DNA of 64,000 nt, taken from Cycas panzhihuaensis. Lineage: Eukaryota > Cycadophyta. Shown one piece after another: positions 22,626-35,142 of the stretch. Positions within the stretch are counted from its first letter, which is position 1; each line of letters starts with the position of its first letter. Below the pieces are notes generated by a model. That model was given only the letters and a program-made list of their open reading frames with translations, searched no databases and had not been told where the DNA came from. Made by a program: the position numbers and the translations under genes. The stretch is taken from contig CM041465.1 of assembly GCA_023213395.1 (NCBI GenBank), positions 55,187,741-55,251,740 on the forward strand, written 5' to 3'.

Positions 22626-23336
22626 ACTTTGAAATGGGGAGGGTTTCATGCGAGATCCACCACCAGTCCACCTACCGTCACCATCTCGCCTCTAATCCCG
22701 ATGACTCTACCGCATTTCGATCTAATAGTCGGATCGCCTCGCGTGCCTCCAAAGTTGGGTAGCGCCACGGTCGAAGGAAATGGCCTGGTTTCACATGAGG
22801 GCTAGTGAAAATGAATCTGTTTTTCATTCGATTTCCCTTATATAGCAGGGTCCCAGCAGCACTTCCTCCATTTTGACCTCGCGATAGTCATTGATCGCCT
22901 CGCTTCCCGATCGCCTTTACCTTCTAGCCTTGTCACCAGTTGTGCTCTATGGATGCCTTTTTTGCCTTCTCAGTAAGGGCATTTATGGCCCCATTATTGT
23001 ACTTTTCTCTAGGGCCCTTCTACATCATTTTATCGCTTACTCCGCATGCTCGAGTTTATACTGCTTAGCTCATTTCGCTACTGACTCATTTTCAGCCTTT
23101 TTCTACCCCCGATCCCCAAAGGAAATGCTCCCTCGTCTGTGGGCATGTTTTACTTACTAAAGCAACCTTTGGCGCCCAGGCGCCTTTTCTCCTACTCTCG
23201 AATGGTGGTTGGACCGCCACTCGCCCTTGGGTAACCTTATCACTAGGTCCTCCTACCCTTCAGCCACCTTTGCTTCATTTGAGTTTTTCTTTTCATTTTG
23301 TCACCATCTACTGTTACTAGGATCTAGTGTTTAGAT
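22626..23336. other. Spacer between the antisense gene and the second RNase H, copy 1
   Basis: Non-coding in both copies. TATATAGCAGGG near 22839 is a possible TATA box for a separate sense transcript carrying the second RNase H; it is kept in copy 2 (near 53023). No frame is shared by the copies over the whole spacer. Confidence 0.4.
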
Positions 23337-23790
23337 ATGTCTCTTTACATTTTACCGACTGGAAGTCACAGTAACCCCGCCTCTCGCCACCGCATGGATT
23401 CTTCATGCCCTCCAGACACGTTTTCTTGCGTTCTAGGATCTTCCTTCCCAAGGCAACCAATAACGAAGCTGAGTGCACAGCTGTTATTGAAGCCCTTACC
23501 GATGCTCTCTGTTTCCATCATGGACCCATCGTGTTGCTTTGTGATTCTCGTTCGTGGTATCCCATCTCACCTAGTTTACCAGTGCGATGCCCTCACCGAG
23601 AACCCTCGCTTCTGTCGCGAGGTCTCTCTTGGCTCGTTTCTCGTCGGTCGATATTCAGCACATCCCTAGGGACCTCAATGCTAAGGCGACCTCCTCGTCC
23701 CCATCCTTGGCGCCACCTCCCTCTTCTTAGCGATCACCTGAGGCTCACTTGGCAGCCCATGCTTGAGTCTCCTGATCACTTTAGCTAGAT
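23337..23790 (+). pseudogene. Second RNase H, downstream of integrase, copy 1 (frameshifted)
   Basis: An RNase H fold in the same orientation as gag-pol but ~3.9 kb after integrase. It opens with an ATG and a first strand (MSLYI) that then shifts frame. PKATNNEAE (with the catalytic Glu) is read in a second frame at about 23450-23480, followed by ALCFHHGPIVLLCDS with the Asp. The end has IPRDLNAKA. Copies at 53542 and 62581 (minus) show the same domain in better frames. It resembles the archaeal-like RNase H that Tat elements carry beside their own RNase H. Confidence 0.75.
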
Positions 23791-23976
23791 GTGCTTGTTC
23801 GGTTTGTTGGATGCCCTCCTATCACTGTTGCGCTTTGGCAACCGCATCCTTCATCTATTCTATTTGTCACAGTTGATGTTTAGATGATGTAGGTAGCCCC
23901 TATGTTGTCCTCGCCTCCCTTGTCCACGCATCCCGCCACGACACCACCGACACCCTTGGTCCATATGGTTTATATT

Positions 23977-24116
<140 letters not shown>

Positions 24117-24193
24117 TGCTACTAATGTCTTTGGTTATCAGCATTCACCATCACGCCACGCTCCTAGTAGTGAGGCTCTCCGCCATAGGGGCG

Positions 24194-25960
24194 TGTTTAC
24201 CATCGGGAATGGACTCGAGACACATCGACCTAGGTATGTTCAGGTATACGTTCTCACTTCTCCCTACTAGTGCTTGATTGAGGTTATTTAGCGTAGACTA
24301 CTTGACATATACACCTTGCATGCATTGCTTCTCTACCTGATCATATTGCATGTGCTTATAAAGATACCATCGACTGATGACTCCTGATGGGGGCATTCCC
24401 GGTGAACGTTACACCCCATATTGCATAGCCACCCACATCGTCTCCACGACCTCTTAGGATGTTTTTAGTCGGTCATGCTTGCCCATGTTACGACATTTTA
24501 CATAGGTTGTAGTCTCCTCCAAGCCCTTAGGTTAGTCCCTTGGTTGGAGACCTATTCTTTATTCTAGTTACTTGCTTACATCATCCGGATGTTCTCCCTT
24601 ACTATTTTTGAAGCTTACCTATTTACCCATAATAATAGCTCCAAAATCTTTATTTACATTGTTGTTTTATCTTTTTTTTATTGCCGGGTTTAGTTGGCAG
24701 CTACAAACTCGAAAGTGACAGTCTTGCCTTGGTCTTCTTGATAGTGAAATGGCAGTGTTTCGTGAATACTGTTGTTAATGACCGTCAATTTCAAAAAGAG
24801 AACCATGTGACAATTTATACCTTTATTTTTTTTATTTCTGGAGCGCTAGCGTGGTTGCACGTGGGCCGATTCGAGTCACCACAGCATCCCCAACGTTCTT
24901 TTTACCTATAGTGAAGCAGGGGATAAAGGTGGATTTTCCTCCTTATTTTGGAATCTTTTTGTCTATTTTTCTAACTTTTTTACTCAAATTTTATATAGAA
25001 AGGACAGAGCACCAGATTCACGTAGTAACTTGTCACAAGGGAAGACAACACAAGGTACTGGATTTTCAGGGGACCATTCACGCCCCCGACTCTCAACAGC
25101 AGGGTTTTAGCGACTTCTTGCAAGGACTAAGGTTTCAAGGGAAGATTTCTACCAAAAGCTCCCTCGAAAAGGACCAACTACCAAGTCCCCAAGTTCTGAA
25201 GATATTTTCACACTTTTCTCTAGGCAGTAAACCTACCACTTATTATTCACCCTTATCTTGCTTAGTTATTTCTATTGTTTCCTAACGAGGTAAACTTGTG
25301 TTTGGTTCTTCTCCAACAAGGTACTCTCTACTCTTACTTGTAATTTATGTTGATTTTTCATGTTTTTGGTGAATAAACTTTCGGTTTGTGTAGCTTTTAT
25401 GTTGTTGCATTTAATTAGCATCGCTTCCTTATTTTTAGAGACATTATTATTTCTCCCAATCATCCCACTCAACCCATTCTTAGTTGGCTGTTTGCAAAAG
25501 GGGCAACACAAAAGTTAAGGAAGGTGGGGATTACATCCCCCTTACCGGTCACTTCTCCCTAAAGGGTTATGTCCCTTATCCTCTTTCCTTTGTCTTTAAA
25601 GTGCCTTCCCCTAGGAATTGGGTTAAGGGGATCTTTGGGAGTCTGATTCGGAGCTAAAACCGGCGTTGGTAACCCATTACCGTTGGCCTTGGTTCTAGAA
25701 ATTCCATCCATTTCCGGTATTGGGCCCCTACTGCTGGCCCCAAACCTTTCTATTGCTCCGCTTCTTTCTTACTGATTGCTGTCCCATGACCTTGTCATGA
25801 GCCTTAGTTTCTCCCTTTTACGAGTTCCATGGAGATCCTTTGTGGGTGAGTTAGCCATTCGAAGGCTATACTCTTTTCCGTTTGGGTGTTGCTTGGTGGT
25901 GTACATATCATGGTAAGGAAATTTTGTTGCATGTTGTCATTTTACTTTATTACATATTGA
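24194..25960 (+). repeat. 3' LTR of the Tat-like element, copy 1, truncated by the gap
   Basis: Starts TGTTTACC after a weak purine stretch (ATAGGGGCG) and follows the 5' LTR from 10182 base by base with many substitutions. 1767 bases are present of about 2.5 kb. It is closer to the 3' LTR of copy 2 than to its own 5' LTR. Confidence 0.85.
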
Positions 25961-26460
25961 NNNNNNNNNNNNNNNNNNNNNNNNNNNNNNNNNNNNNNNN
26001 NNNNNNNNNNNNNNNNNNNNNNNNNNNNNNNNNNNNNNNNNNNNNNNNNNNNNNNNNNNNNNNNNNNNNNNNNNNNNNNNNNNNNNNNNNNNNNNNNNNN
26101 NNNNNNNNNNNNNNNNNNNNNNNNNNNNNNNNNNNNNNNNNNNNNNNNNNNNNNNNNNNNNNNNNNNNNNNNNNNNNNNNNNNNNNNNNNNNNNNNNNNN
26201 NNNNNNNNNNNNNNNNNNNNNNNNNNNNNNNNNNNNNNNNNNNNNNNNNNNNNNNNNNNNNNNNNNNNNNNNNNNNNNNNNNNNNNNNNNNNNNNNNNNN
26301 NNNNNNNNNNNNNNNNNNNNNNNNNNNNNNNNNNNNNNNNNNNNNNNNNNNNNNNNNNNNNNNNNNNNNNNNNNNNNNNNNNNNNNNNNNNNNNNNNNNN
26401 NNNNNNNNNNNNNNNNNNNNNNNNNNNNNNNNNNNNNNNNNNNNNNNNNNNNNNNNNNNN
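25961..26460. other. Assembly gap, exactly 500 N
   Basis: A run of exactly 500 N, a conventional scaffold-join length rather than a measured one. To the left the sequence is in the middle of a gypsy 3' LTR; to the right it is inside a legumain exon. By comparison with copy 2, the true missing sequence should hold at least ~0.8 kb of LTR and probably the RT relic seen at 56893-58060, plus the 5' half of legumain. Confidence 0.99.
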
Positions 26461-26567
26461 CTCGGAGATAAAGCTTCAATAAAGGTGGAAGTGGGAAAGG
26501 TTGTTGATAGCGGGCCCAATGACCATATTTTCATTTACTACACTGACCATGGAGGCCCGGGTGCTTG

Positions 26568-27210
26568 GTGAGAATATTTACTAAAATTTGAAAAGCAGTA
26601 CACCAATTTGAAGCCATAGATCTGGCATCAAGAACTACTAAGATCCAAGGATGTTTATGCTAGTCTTATGAATCAACTCATCTGAGTATGGATTCCTTCA
26701 TTCATTCGTATGCCACAGCACATGTTACATTCCGATGTATCATGTGTGAACTTTCTCCAGACCCCCAAATCCTGTTGTTTAGTCCAGAGAAAACAATGTC
26801 TGTACGAACTTCTTTTGGTGATGAAATCACCGAGCATTAATGATCTTGACTTTATTTGTGATCTATAACAAAATGGCTTTGGTCTCCAGTGTCGCACCCA
26901 TAGTAGATTTTTTGCCTCTCCGTCCTTACCTGTTCACTGCCAGTAATGGTTAGCATAGGACCCAGTTCAGAGGGGACGATGCATCTCTTTGGGAAACTAG
27001 CCCTTTTAACACCTAGATCCATAATATACATTACACATATTTTAAATATATCCCCTGCAAGCTCTCCTCTTATACATGTTTCTGCAAAAGTGACTCGCAG
27101 ATTATTCCTCATGCCAACTTTCATTTGTTTTATATTGTTAGTCAACATGTTAAGTTTTCATGCTTCTGAGGATTTATTCGTGTGGAACGTTTGATGAAAA
27201 TGGGTTGCAG
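26568..27210 (+). other. Legumain intron 1 of the visible part
   Basis: GTGAGAATAT donor and TTGCAG acceptor. 643 bases, no other gene seen. Open frames here (for example 26946-27194 and 26852-27148 minus) have no recognisable domain. Confidence 0.7.
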
Positions 27211-28113
27211 GAATGCCTACTCGTCCGAATCTTTTGCAGATGATTTCAATGAAGTGTTGAAACAAAAATAGCTGCTGGCACCTACAAACAAATGGTGAGT
27301 AGAGCCATATAAGACAAAAGGCAAAAAGCCATCAGTTTTCGTTACTTTCAGTTTTTAGCATCTTCATTAATCCGAAGGAGCAGGGCCAGTGGAGTTACGA
27401 CACTACTCCCACATCAGAGGACTAATTTAATTTCATGGAATTACAACCACTTCCACACGGTACTATATAGTCATCACAACTTTGCAGTTGGATGTACTCT
27501 GCTAGTGCAGGGTAGCAAGTTTATCAATCACCATGGGAAATCGGCTTGCAGGGGTTTGCTTTAATATAGTGCTTGTGTTCTTATATATGGCCAACTTTTT
27601 GTGGTCATTGCAGAGTTGGGTAAATCCTGACAATGAATTGAGTCTAGATGCGCTGTAGGTCTAATGATTGAAGAACTCTGTAGCAGCTTGGGAGAATATT
27701 TGAAGCCTGAGTCAGTATCATAAAACCGCTAACATAACTTATGTTTGAACAATCAGGTAATTTATGTTGAAGCATGAAAGTGGAAGCATTTTCGAGGGAC
27801 TACTTGCAGAGGGTATGAATATTTATGTTACAACAGCATCAAATGCAGAGGAAAGCAGCTGGGGAACCCACTTGTCCTGGAATGAGGCCTCCTCCTCCTC
27901 TTGAATATGACATCTGCCTCAGATCTGTATAAGTGTGGCTTGGATGGAGGACAGGTTTGGCCGTTCCACTGCAATTTTTTTTATAGCTCAAATTTGTATA
28001 AAGCCCAACAAAAATTCTTCAGACTATAGCCAATTGTAAATTTGATTGTCACTTATTGTGTTGGCAGTGAAGCGCACAATTTACAGGAAACCTTAAATCA
28101 GCAGTATGTTTCG

Positions 28114-28929
28114 GTAAGTGTAGTCAACTCCCCAGAAATGGAATTTTGAATGAACGCTATTCAGGTAGTTTATGTACAGGAATGTCAGTTTCCAATAAGA
28201 ATTTGGTCGTGTTCCTCTATCCGTTGATGTGAATTAGTGATCGCATTTCCATCCACTTGTCCCAATTCTGAATCCCCAAAAGTATAGGCCTTAATGTCAT
28301 AGTTGGATGCACCTGCTAACAAGATTCCAGAGCTCGGTTTCCTTGCTTAACCATTTTTTATTAGTTCTCTGAGATATAGGTATCCTGCGTCCTACTTATA
28401 GAAGATTAGTGCGTCCATATCGATTCTTGATATGAGGTTGTCCTCTAATATTGGAGGTAGAGTGTTTCAAGGCTTATATTTGGGCGATTTGTAGTTTCTG
28501 CCTGTAAGGCTCTCTGTCATTCCATCACTAATTAGTTTAAATCATTCGATTATATATATGTGTGTGTGTGTAAGAGAGAGAGAGAGAGCTTTTATCCATG
28601 TAATGCCTCAGTGATGCACATGTACCATGAAACTCATACGTTTCTATGTTATTGCCAGCTGAGTATCTTTTTCCCTTACTGAACTGGAGGCACACATCTA
28701 AGATCAGCACTGCATCTTTCATGCTGATATTATAGATTTACGACAGAGTGCAACACTAGATAGCCATCTCCTTAAACGTGCAAATATTTACGAATGCTTA
28801 ATGTTGCAAAACACGGTAGCAGCCTGATATTTTCAATTCCTTCGATCGACTTCATAGAAATAGAGATCCATATCAGTCATGTTTAATACTATTTTATGTT
28901 GGAGTGTTGCTAAGCCAGACATTTTACAG
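28114..28929 (+). other. Legumain intron 4 with a mixed microsatellite
   Basis: GTAAGTG donor and TTTACAG acceptor, 816 bases. A (TG)n-(AG)n microsatellite lies at about 28557-28588. Confidence 0.7.
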
Positions 28930-30031
28930 GTGAGGGATAGGACATCCAACAACAATACATATGACATGGACTCCCATGTGATGCAATATATGACATACTT
29001 ATCAGCAAGGAACCATTGTCCTTGTACCTGGATTTGACCCCGCCAATGCCAACGTTACTTCGCCAATGAGAACGATTTGCCCCAAGTTTTGCAAGAGAAG
29101 GATGTTAGAGCTGTCAACCAGAGAGATGCAGATCTCCTTTACCTGTGGCAAAAGGTTGGTAGCTGGAATCATATTGAATCTATAGTACGATGATCCAGTA
29201 ATCCTTATAATCGTTATTGGCTTCTTCAGTTGTGGTTACCTTGTTTTTGTCAGATAATAATAGCTGCTATTTAAATAGGCTCTTGCATGTTTCAAAATTT
29301 TCATCGGTGTTACCGTATTACACTGTTCGGATGACAGGAACGAGTGGAGTAGTTACCAATCTTACAATCTATAGCTATATTAATTATGAGAGCTATTTCT
29401 TTGTGTTTTACATATGTAGTATAAAAGATACAAGGACGACTCCCGAAAAGCTGGACGCTCAGAAAGAGATGGTGGAATTAATGACACATCGGGTGCATGT
29501 AGACAGAAGTGTAAAGATTATTGGAGAGCTGTTGTTTGGATCAGAAATGGGTCCTGCTGTGTTGAAAGCCGTGCGATCCCCAGGGCAGGCATTGGTGGAT
29601 GACTGACTGCCTTTAAAACAATGGTAACATTTTATCCCCATTACTATTCGATCTTCCTCTGTTTGTACTTCCCCAGTTCTACAAATAAATACAGGGGCGA
29701 AAAAATCATGAAATACCCTCCAAAGGCTGCTCCTTGCTTATGTTCTACTGGTTGTAAGTAGTATAAGGTTTGATACTGAGCAATAGGGAAGGATTCTAGT
29801 CGGTGCACACCTTAATGGCTGCTGCTAACGCTTCTCGCATATGACAGGTTCGCACATATCTGAATCCCATTGTGATCACTTGCCCAGTATGGCTTGAAAC
29901 ACATGCGTGTTCTAGCAAATATCTGTAAATCGAGGTGTTACGGTGGATTCTATGAGCGCAGTTTCTGCTGAAGCATGCGCTCAAATTCCATCAGGGTTCT
30001 GGAGTTCACCCAAGGAGGGTACAGTGCTTGA

Positions 30032-30360
30032 TCATATTATTCTAGACGGCTGAGTCCAGAATCCGAATTATGGGTGGAGTGTCTCGTACATATGTGAAAT
30101 TGTTATGCTATTATGGCTTAGATCGTTGATGAAGGCCAAAAGAATGTGCCGTGCTGAGATGTATTTATTTAAACCATGTATATAAATATATTTATATACA
30201 CCTCGATCAGTGTCTTAGCTTTTGGATTATTTTCTATTATCATTCCAGCTCTTGGCTTTATGGCTGTCCAAGCTCTGTTCACAGTGATCTCTATTGGAAA
30301 GCGTTGCTATTCAATATGGTTGAGGGTCTTATTGCGGGGTCTTATTTTAACCTCCTTTGA
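30032..30360. other. 3' flank of legumain, up to the start of copy 2
   Basis: AT-rich, with a short TATAAATATA-rich stretch near 30175-30200. Nothing recognised. Copy 2 of the duplication begins directly at 30361. No terminal repeat or transposon end marks this junction. Confidence 0.5.
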
Positions 30361-33300
30361 ATTGAGTGTCCTAAAGGACTTTTGTAATCAGAAACCCTAG
30401 GCAATATAAAATGAATGTTTCTTTGATATATTTGAAATTCAAATTGCCACCTGTGAATGCTGACAGTGTGGAGAGCAATATCTGGGCATGACATTCTATA
30501 ATTTTCTGTTTAGTACTTGCTTCATATTTTTCCCAATTCTTTTTCATATTTATATATTCTGGCATTTCCTACTTTTTAAAAATTATGCAGCAAATGGCTT
30601 CAAGATTCTCTCAAAATATCGTTTTCCTTTTTGTGTCATTTATGATATAATAGACTCTCTCTCTCTCTCTCCTTTCCTTTTGTCGGATCATGCAGGCGGC
30701 AGCAATGGGAGCAGAGGTTATGACCTGAACAAGCAGCTATGATGTCACAAGACTCCACAGGCTGATTATCCCATAATCAAAGAACATAACAGATCAAAAA
30801 GTACAGCCATCAGATGGTTTCAAATGCACAAGACAAGCAGATTTGGGACACAGCTTGCACCTGAAACACAGATACATGTTACAGAAAACCCAAAACCTTG
30901 AGAGTCTTGAAATCAAAAGGAATACATTATACCGAAAGAAGTCATCAATGATAAACCCATTACTCAACCATAACTGCCTAAACTTGTTGGCACAGAGTTA
31001 AACAGCCCATCTGAAATATCAGGGCTAACTAAAATGGCCTACAAATTGAGACAGTTAGATGTGTGATAATAAACATACCTTGACAAGAGAGGACATCTCA
31101 TCTTTGCAGATCTGGAAAAGTCAAAGGGAACTATAGTTTGCATACACACACACACACACATATACAAGGGGTCACAGGAAATGAGAGTTGCCTATGTGGT
31201 TATAGGAGCCCCATTTTTTGTATGCAATGGTCACTTAACCAATGCTCTGAAGTGAATGCAGCTCTTAAACTAGTCAGGAAACTGCACTGTGAGAACCAAC
31301 TAGAATTTTATCCCAAGTGAAACCCTAATTAGTGTGAAAGCATTGAAAATAGAAACAATGAAACGAGAAAACGGATTATCAGTAACTTGATTTAAAACCA
31401 TCTAAAATCCAAGCAATGTGTGAAACCCAAACCAAGAGCAATCAAACCAAAGGCTAGGGGCGATTTTGAGTGGATGTTAGTACTTCTAGATCAATTATAG
31501 TATTACTGAAATAATGATGTCATAGGTGCTGAAAGATGGCAGGGAACACTTGCTTCAAAAAATCTAAGAAACAATGTATCAACAATCAGATTTTGATATT
31601 TTTTTAATATGAAGCTAAAATTATATTGCGTCAACAACTAGATTTTGAAAAAGAAGAAACTAGCTTGCATAATCAAATTAAAGACTTAACTTTCCAGCAA
31701 TCTAAACTAAATAAAAGTAATGTAATTTTACTTAAAAACAGGGCTAATCCCTGTCCCTTCCACTTGATTGTAGAATGCACTAATGTTCCAATGACCAAGA
31801 ACTTTGAAAACAAATACTTGGAATTCTAACATAAGCACTCATGAATAAACTAGGACTTCACGAGAATTTAGTCAAAAGCTAGCTACTAGAGATCATAGAG
31901 AAGAAGGTAAGGAACAGATCAACTACCATGGAAAACAAAAGGAAACATCAAAATCCTATTAGAAAAGATTGGGGCAACATATAGTAATCTAAGACCTCAA
32001 CTATCTTATACATCAAAAGAAACATGGACAACTCTACAAGCTCACAAATTTTCTTAGGGCTAAGCTTTTCTAGCATGATCACTTATAAATAAACTAGAGC
32101 TTGCTTCACAAGAAGGACTAGCAAGTAGGATTAGCCCATAATAAGACTTGTTCTAAGGTTGACTTTTCTCAAGAGCTTAGTGAGAACATCTTTATTCACT
32201 ATGTGGACTAATCATACAAGTAGAGACTATATGCAAAAGATTTGGCATTTAGACATTAGGGAACAATTCTAGGAATGGCTCTAGTAGTAGAAATGATAAA
32301 ATTGAGAGAGAATTCACAAGAAAATACACAGTGGAATGACTGCGAATGGTTCAAGAATGATTGGAATGGTTACGATTCGACATTCTAGCTCTCATGAAAT
32401 TGTTTTAGTGTATCGCAGAAGGGTGAATGGCTCACAGAGATGGAGAACAATTTTGAGGAATGGTGGAATGGTTAATAGGGAATAGTTCTACGCCAACTAA
32501 GAATATGGTTTCAAGATAAATCATATGGTTGTACAAATGTACAAAAAAGGCATGTGTTACTAAGAGTAATTAGGGTTTTGTTATGAAAAGATAGAGGGTA
32601 TATTGTAAAGTCCAACCTTTTGGGTGTTTGGCTATGGGAAGAGTGTAATGAAGTCATTTCTATTGTTTGTCCAATCGTGAGAGTCAAATGACGAGTCTGA
32701 TCTAATATTCTCAACTATAGAGACCAAAAGGCATTGTACTCGTTGTTGATTAATAAAATAACAAGTTATGAGGAAATATCTTGTGCAATGTATATGCTTG
32801 ATGGTTGGCTACATTTGGTGTGAATATTGTGCAAATGTTGTATATGTTGTAAGTTGCCCTAACATGTAGCCAACATTCGAGGAGCAATGCCAAGGCGAAT
32901 AGGCCACAAGATCAATAAGTAAATGGATGGTTTCTAGAGACCTATGTGCTAAGTATCAATCAACATTGGTTATATTACTAAAATTCTTTCATAGAGAAGA
33001 GCCCAAGACTCTTAGGAGGGGTAAGAATGTATTCTTGAGGCCCAAAGGACCCTAGCTATCTTTGTCATGGTAGTTTCTAACCAAACCATAATTACCAAGG
33101 GACCTTTCAATGCCATCTGTTTTTGTGTGCTCTCCCTTGCCTTCAACAAAACCTGAGCAAGAAGAAAACACACAGGAGAATAACAATCATATTACAAAGA
33201 CAACATGCTTATATTACCAACATAGAAGCATAAGTACATTACAGAATAGATTGAGGCAAACTTTACTTTATTACCAAGAAGGGGACTACACTGACCCAAG

Positions 33301-33590
33301 AAGGGTCCCAAGATAGGCTCGAATTACAAGAAATGAAGAACCCTCAACCCAATATGCAATGACAGATATAATGGAAAAAATGAGGGAAAGCCTAATGCAC
33401 TCTCATGTATCCACCAGATGCATCCAATATTCTTTTATAATCTTCCCCACTAACCATTTCCCAACTAACTCTCAACTAACTTCCAACTAATTTCCATCAA
33501 ACTCCCAACTAACTTATTAGTAACAATTTGTTAACATTAACAATAATTACATTAGTCATAATTATAATCTAGGGTCTCGATTATGCTCTA
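30361..33590. other. AT-rich non-coding DNA, copy 2
   Basis: Counterpart of 1-3258, with few differences, mostly one-base indels in homopolymers and at (CT)n and (CA)n tracts (near 30653 and 31143). No gene. Confidence 0.6.
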
Positions 33591-33776
33591 ATTGTGACCC
33601 TATTACAATTGTTCTTTGATTGCACCCAGTTGTACTTCCCACTACGATTGTGATCCAAATGCAATTATCCGATGAATATGAGTTGGTACCACTTGATATT
33701 CCAATTGCAACCCAGTTGCACTTGTGACTACAATCACGATTTGGTCAAGACTTGCATCTACGATCTAGTTGCACTT
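33591..33776. repeat. Degenerate array of a pseudo-palindromic motif, copy 2
   Basis: Counterpart of 3259-3446. The perfect inverted repeat of copy 1 is imperfect here, and several GTCGCA or GCGACC words are altered. The differences are more frequent than in the surrounding DNA. Confidence 0.5.
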
Positions 33777-34427
33777 CACTTGTGATTTTTCAATCATTCT
33801 TTGGTTGCAAACTCAACTTTCCTCAAAAATCTATGTCCATTTTCACCCACACACATCTCCCCCATCACAAAACCAATGATTGTCCTCACTTGTTCCAAAA
33901 TTTTAAAATTTTTTCAAATCCTTCATCTCCCCCAAAATTTTGAAATCAACAATATTTTGATACATAGGTGACCTTGTTTTTTTAACAAGCCTTATCATAA
34001 TGACATCAGAGTTTGACTATGATCTGCTAAGACAACTTTTGATGGTGTACTTCTCCCCCTGGGTCATCTATCTCTTCTTGATGTACCTTTTTTTTTATGT
34101 TTTAACAAGTCACCTCTTTCCATTTGTCTTATTCTATCTACTTTGTTGCACTATCTTTTGTGGAGTCGCCTCCTTTTGTTGTTTTTTTTTTTTTTGTCCT
34201 TAACTACTTCATTAGGTCACTTGTACATACCATTTATTACATGGTAGAACAACCATAACATAACTGACAACGTCATCATCATATAAAAGATTGAATAACC
34301 CATGGTCACATTGAATACACATCCACAATTTCCACAATGAGGATGAAGTCTATATGTGGTCACAAACATCAATTGAACATAGGTAATCATCCGCTATAAG
34401 ACACGATCATCCACTAGACCTCATAGG
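33777..34427. other. T-rich non-coding flank of the Copia-type LTR, copy 2
   Basis: Counterpart of 3447-4096. The T homopolymer near 34181 is one base longer, which changes the frame of the open stretch there and argues against a gene. Confidence 0.6.
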
Positions 34428-34668
34428 TGTTAGAATATAATGTCATCTCCTCATTGTATTAATACTTGTAACATTATATTAACCATGGCAACTTTATGTT
34501 AGTCATTGTAATTTTATGCTAGGTTAACTAACATTAAGTGTTAGTCGCTAACCCTAACCTTGTTTATGTTAGTGACTCACTATATAGGTATGTACAAGCT
34601 CTCATTGTAATGCAAGTGATCATCTTCTCACTCATTCTTATTTTTCTCTGGGTGTACTAAATCCAACA
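34428..34668 (+). mobile_element. Copia-type LTR with primer site, copy 2
   Basis: Counterpart of 4097-4337: TGTTAG to CCAACA, 241 bases, followed by TTGTATCAGAGCC. Confidence 0.7.
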
Positions 34669-35142
34669 TTGTATCAGAGCCAAGTCAGCTTTGCAAGTGT
34701 CCTAATCGCTTCCTCGAAGGGTTTACGTATGAGTGTATAGTAAAAAAAATTTCTATTTCAAATGATAGTGATTATTATTTTACCATGGTGTTGCCATAGA
34801 AAACATAAAATAAATAATGTCAAAGCAGATAACATAATTCAAATAACCTTAATGAATATATATCATTAAAATAATGTGTAGGATTAATATTAACTTAGAT
34901 TCAAAATGTTACAATATGAATATATATTAACTCACTAATCATGAGAGTCACTTTGTGAAATCATACATATACCATCATAAGCCTAATGAATGCTAAAGAG
35001 ATGGTGGAAAATCAACCCTAAGTTTAAAAAGACATAGTTAAACCGATTAATTAAGGAGTTTAAAAGGTAATACAAATGTTGAATACACTCATAAACTATA
35101 CCTTGCAATAAATCCTAGAAAAAGTAGCAATCACAGAAATGG
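34669..35142. other. AT-rich spacer between Copia-type LTRs, copy 2
   Basis: Starts with the primer site of the preceding LTR. Otherwise nothing recognised, as in 4351-4810. Confidence 0.5.

Larger units (their letters stand above)
26461..30031 (+). pseudogene. VPE: Legumain / vacuolar processing enzyme, 3' part, frame broken
   Basis: Legumains are vacuolar Cys proteases (family C13) that cut after Asn or Asp and mature storage and defence proteins. Seven exons fit GT-AG splicing: 26461-26567, 27211-27294, 27757-27954, 28078-28113, 28930-29154, 29420-29623 and 29848-30031. Exon 1 has [18 protein letters not shown], including the catalytic His. Exon 3 should hold the catalytic Cys, but its codon is lost in a two-base deletion before [49 protein letters not shown] and the C-terminal prodomain (SLAQYGLKHMR, SAEACAQIPSGFW, with stop at 30029-30031) follow. 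At least six exons have one- or two-base indels or stops. The 5' part, with the signal peptide, falls in the N gap or is absent. It is either a pseudogene or a gene damaged by read errors. Confidence 0.85.

Noticed and set aside
25882-26571. Long open frames spanning the 500 N
   Set aside because: Open only because N is translated as X. The legumain part starts at 26461.
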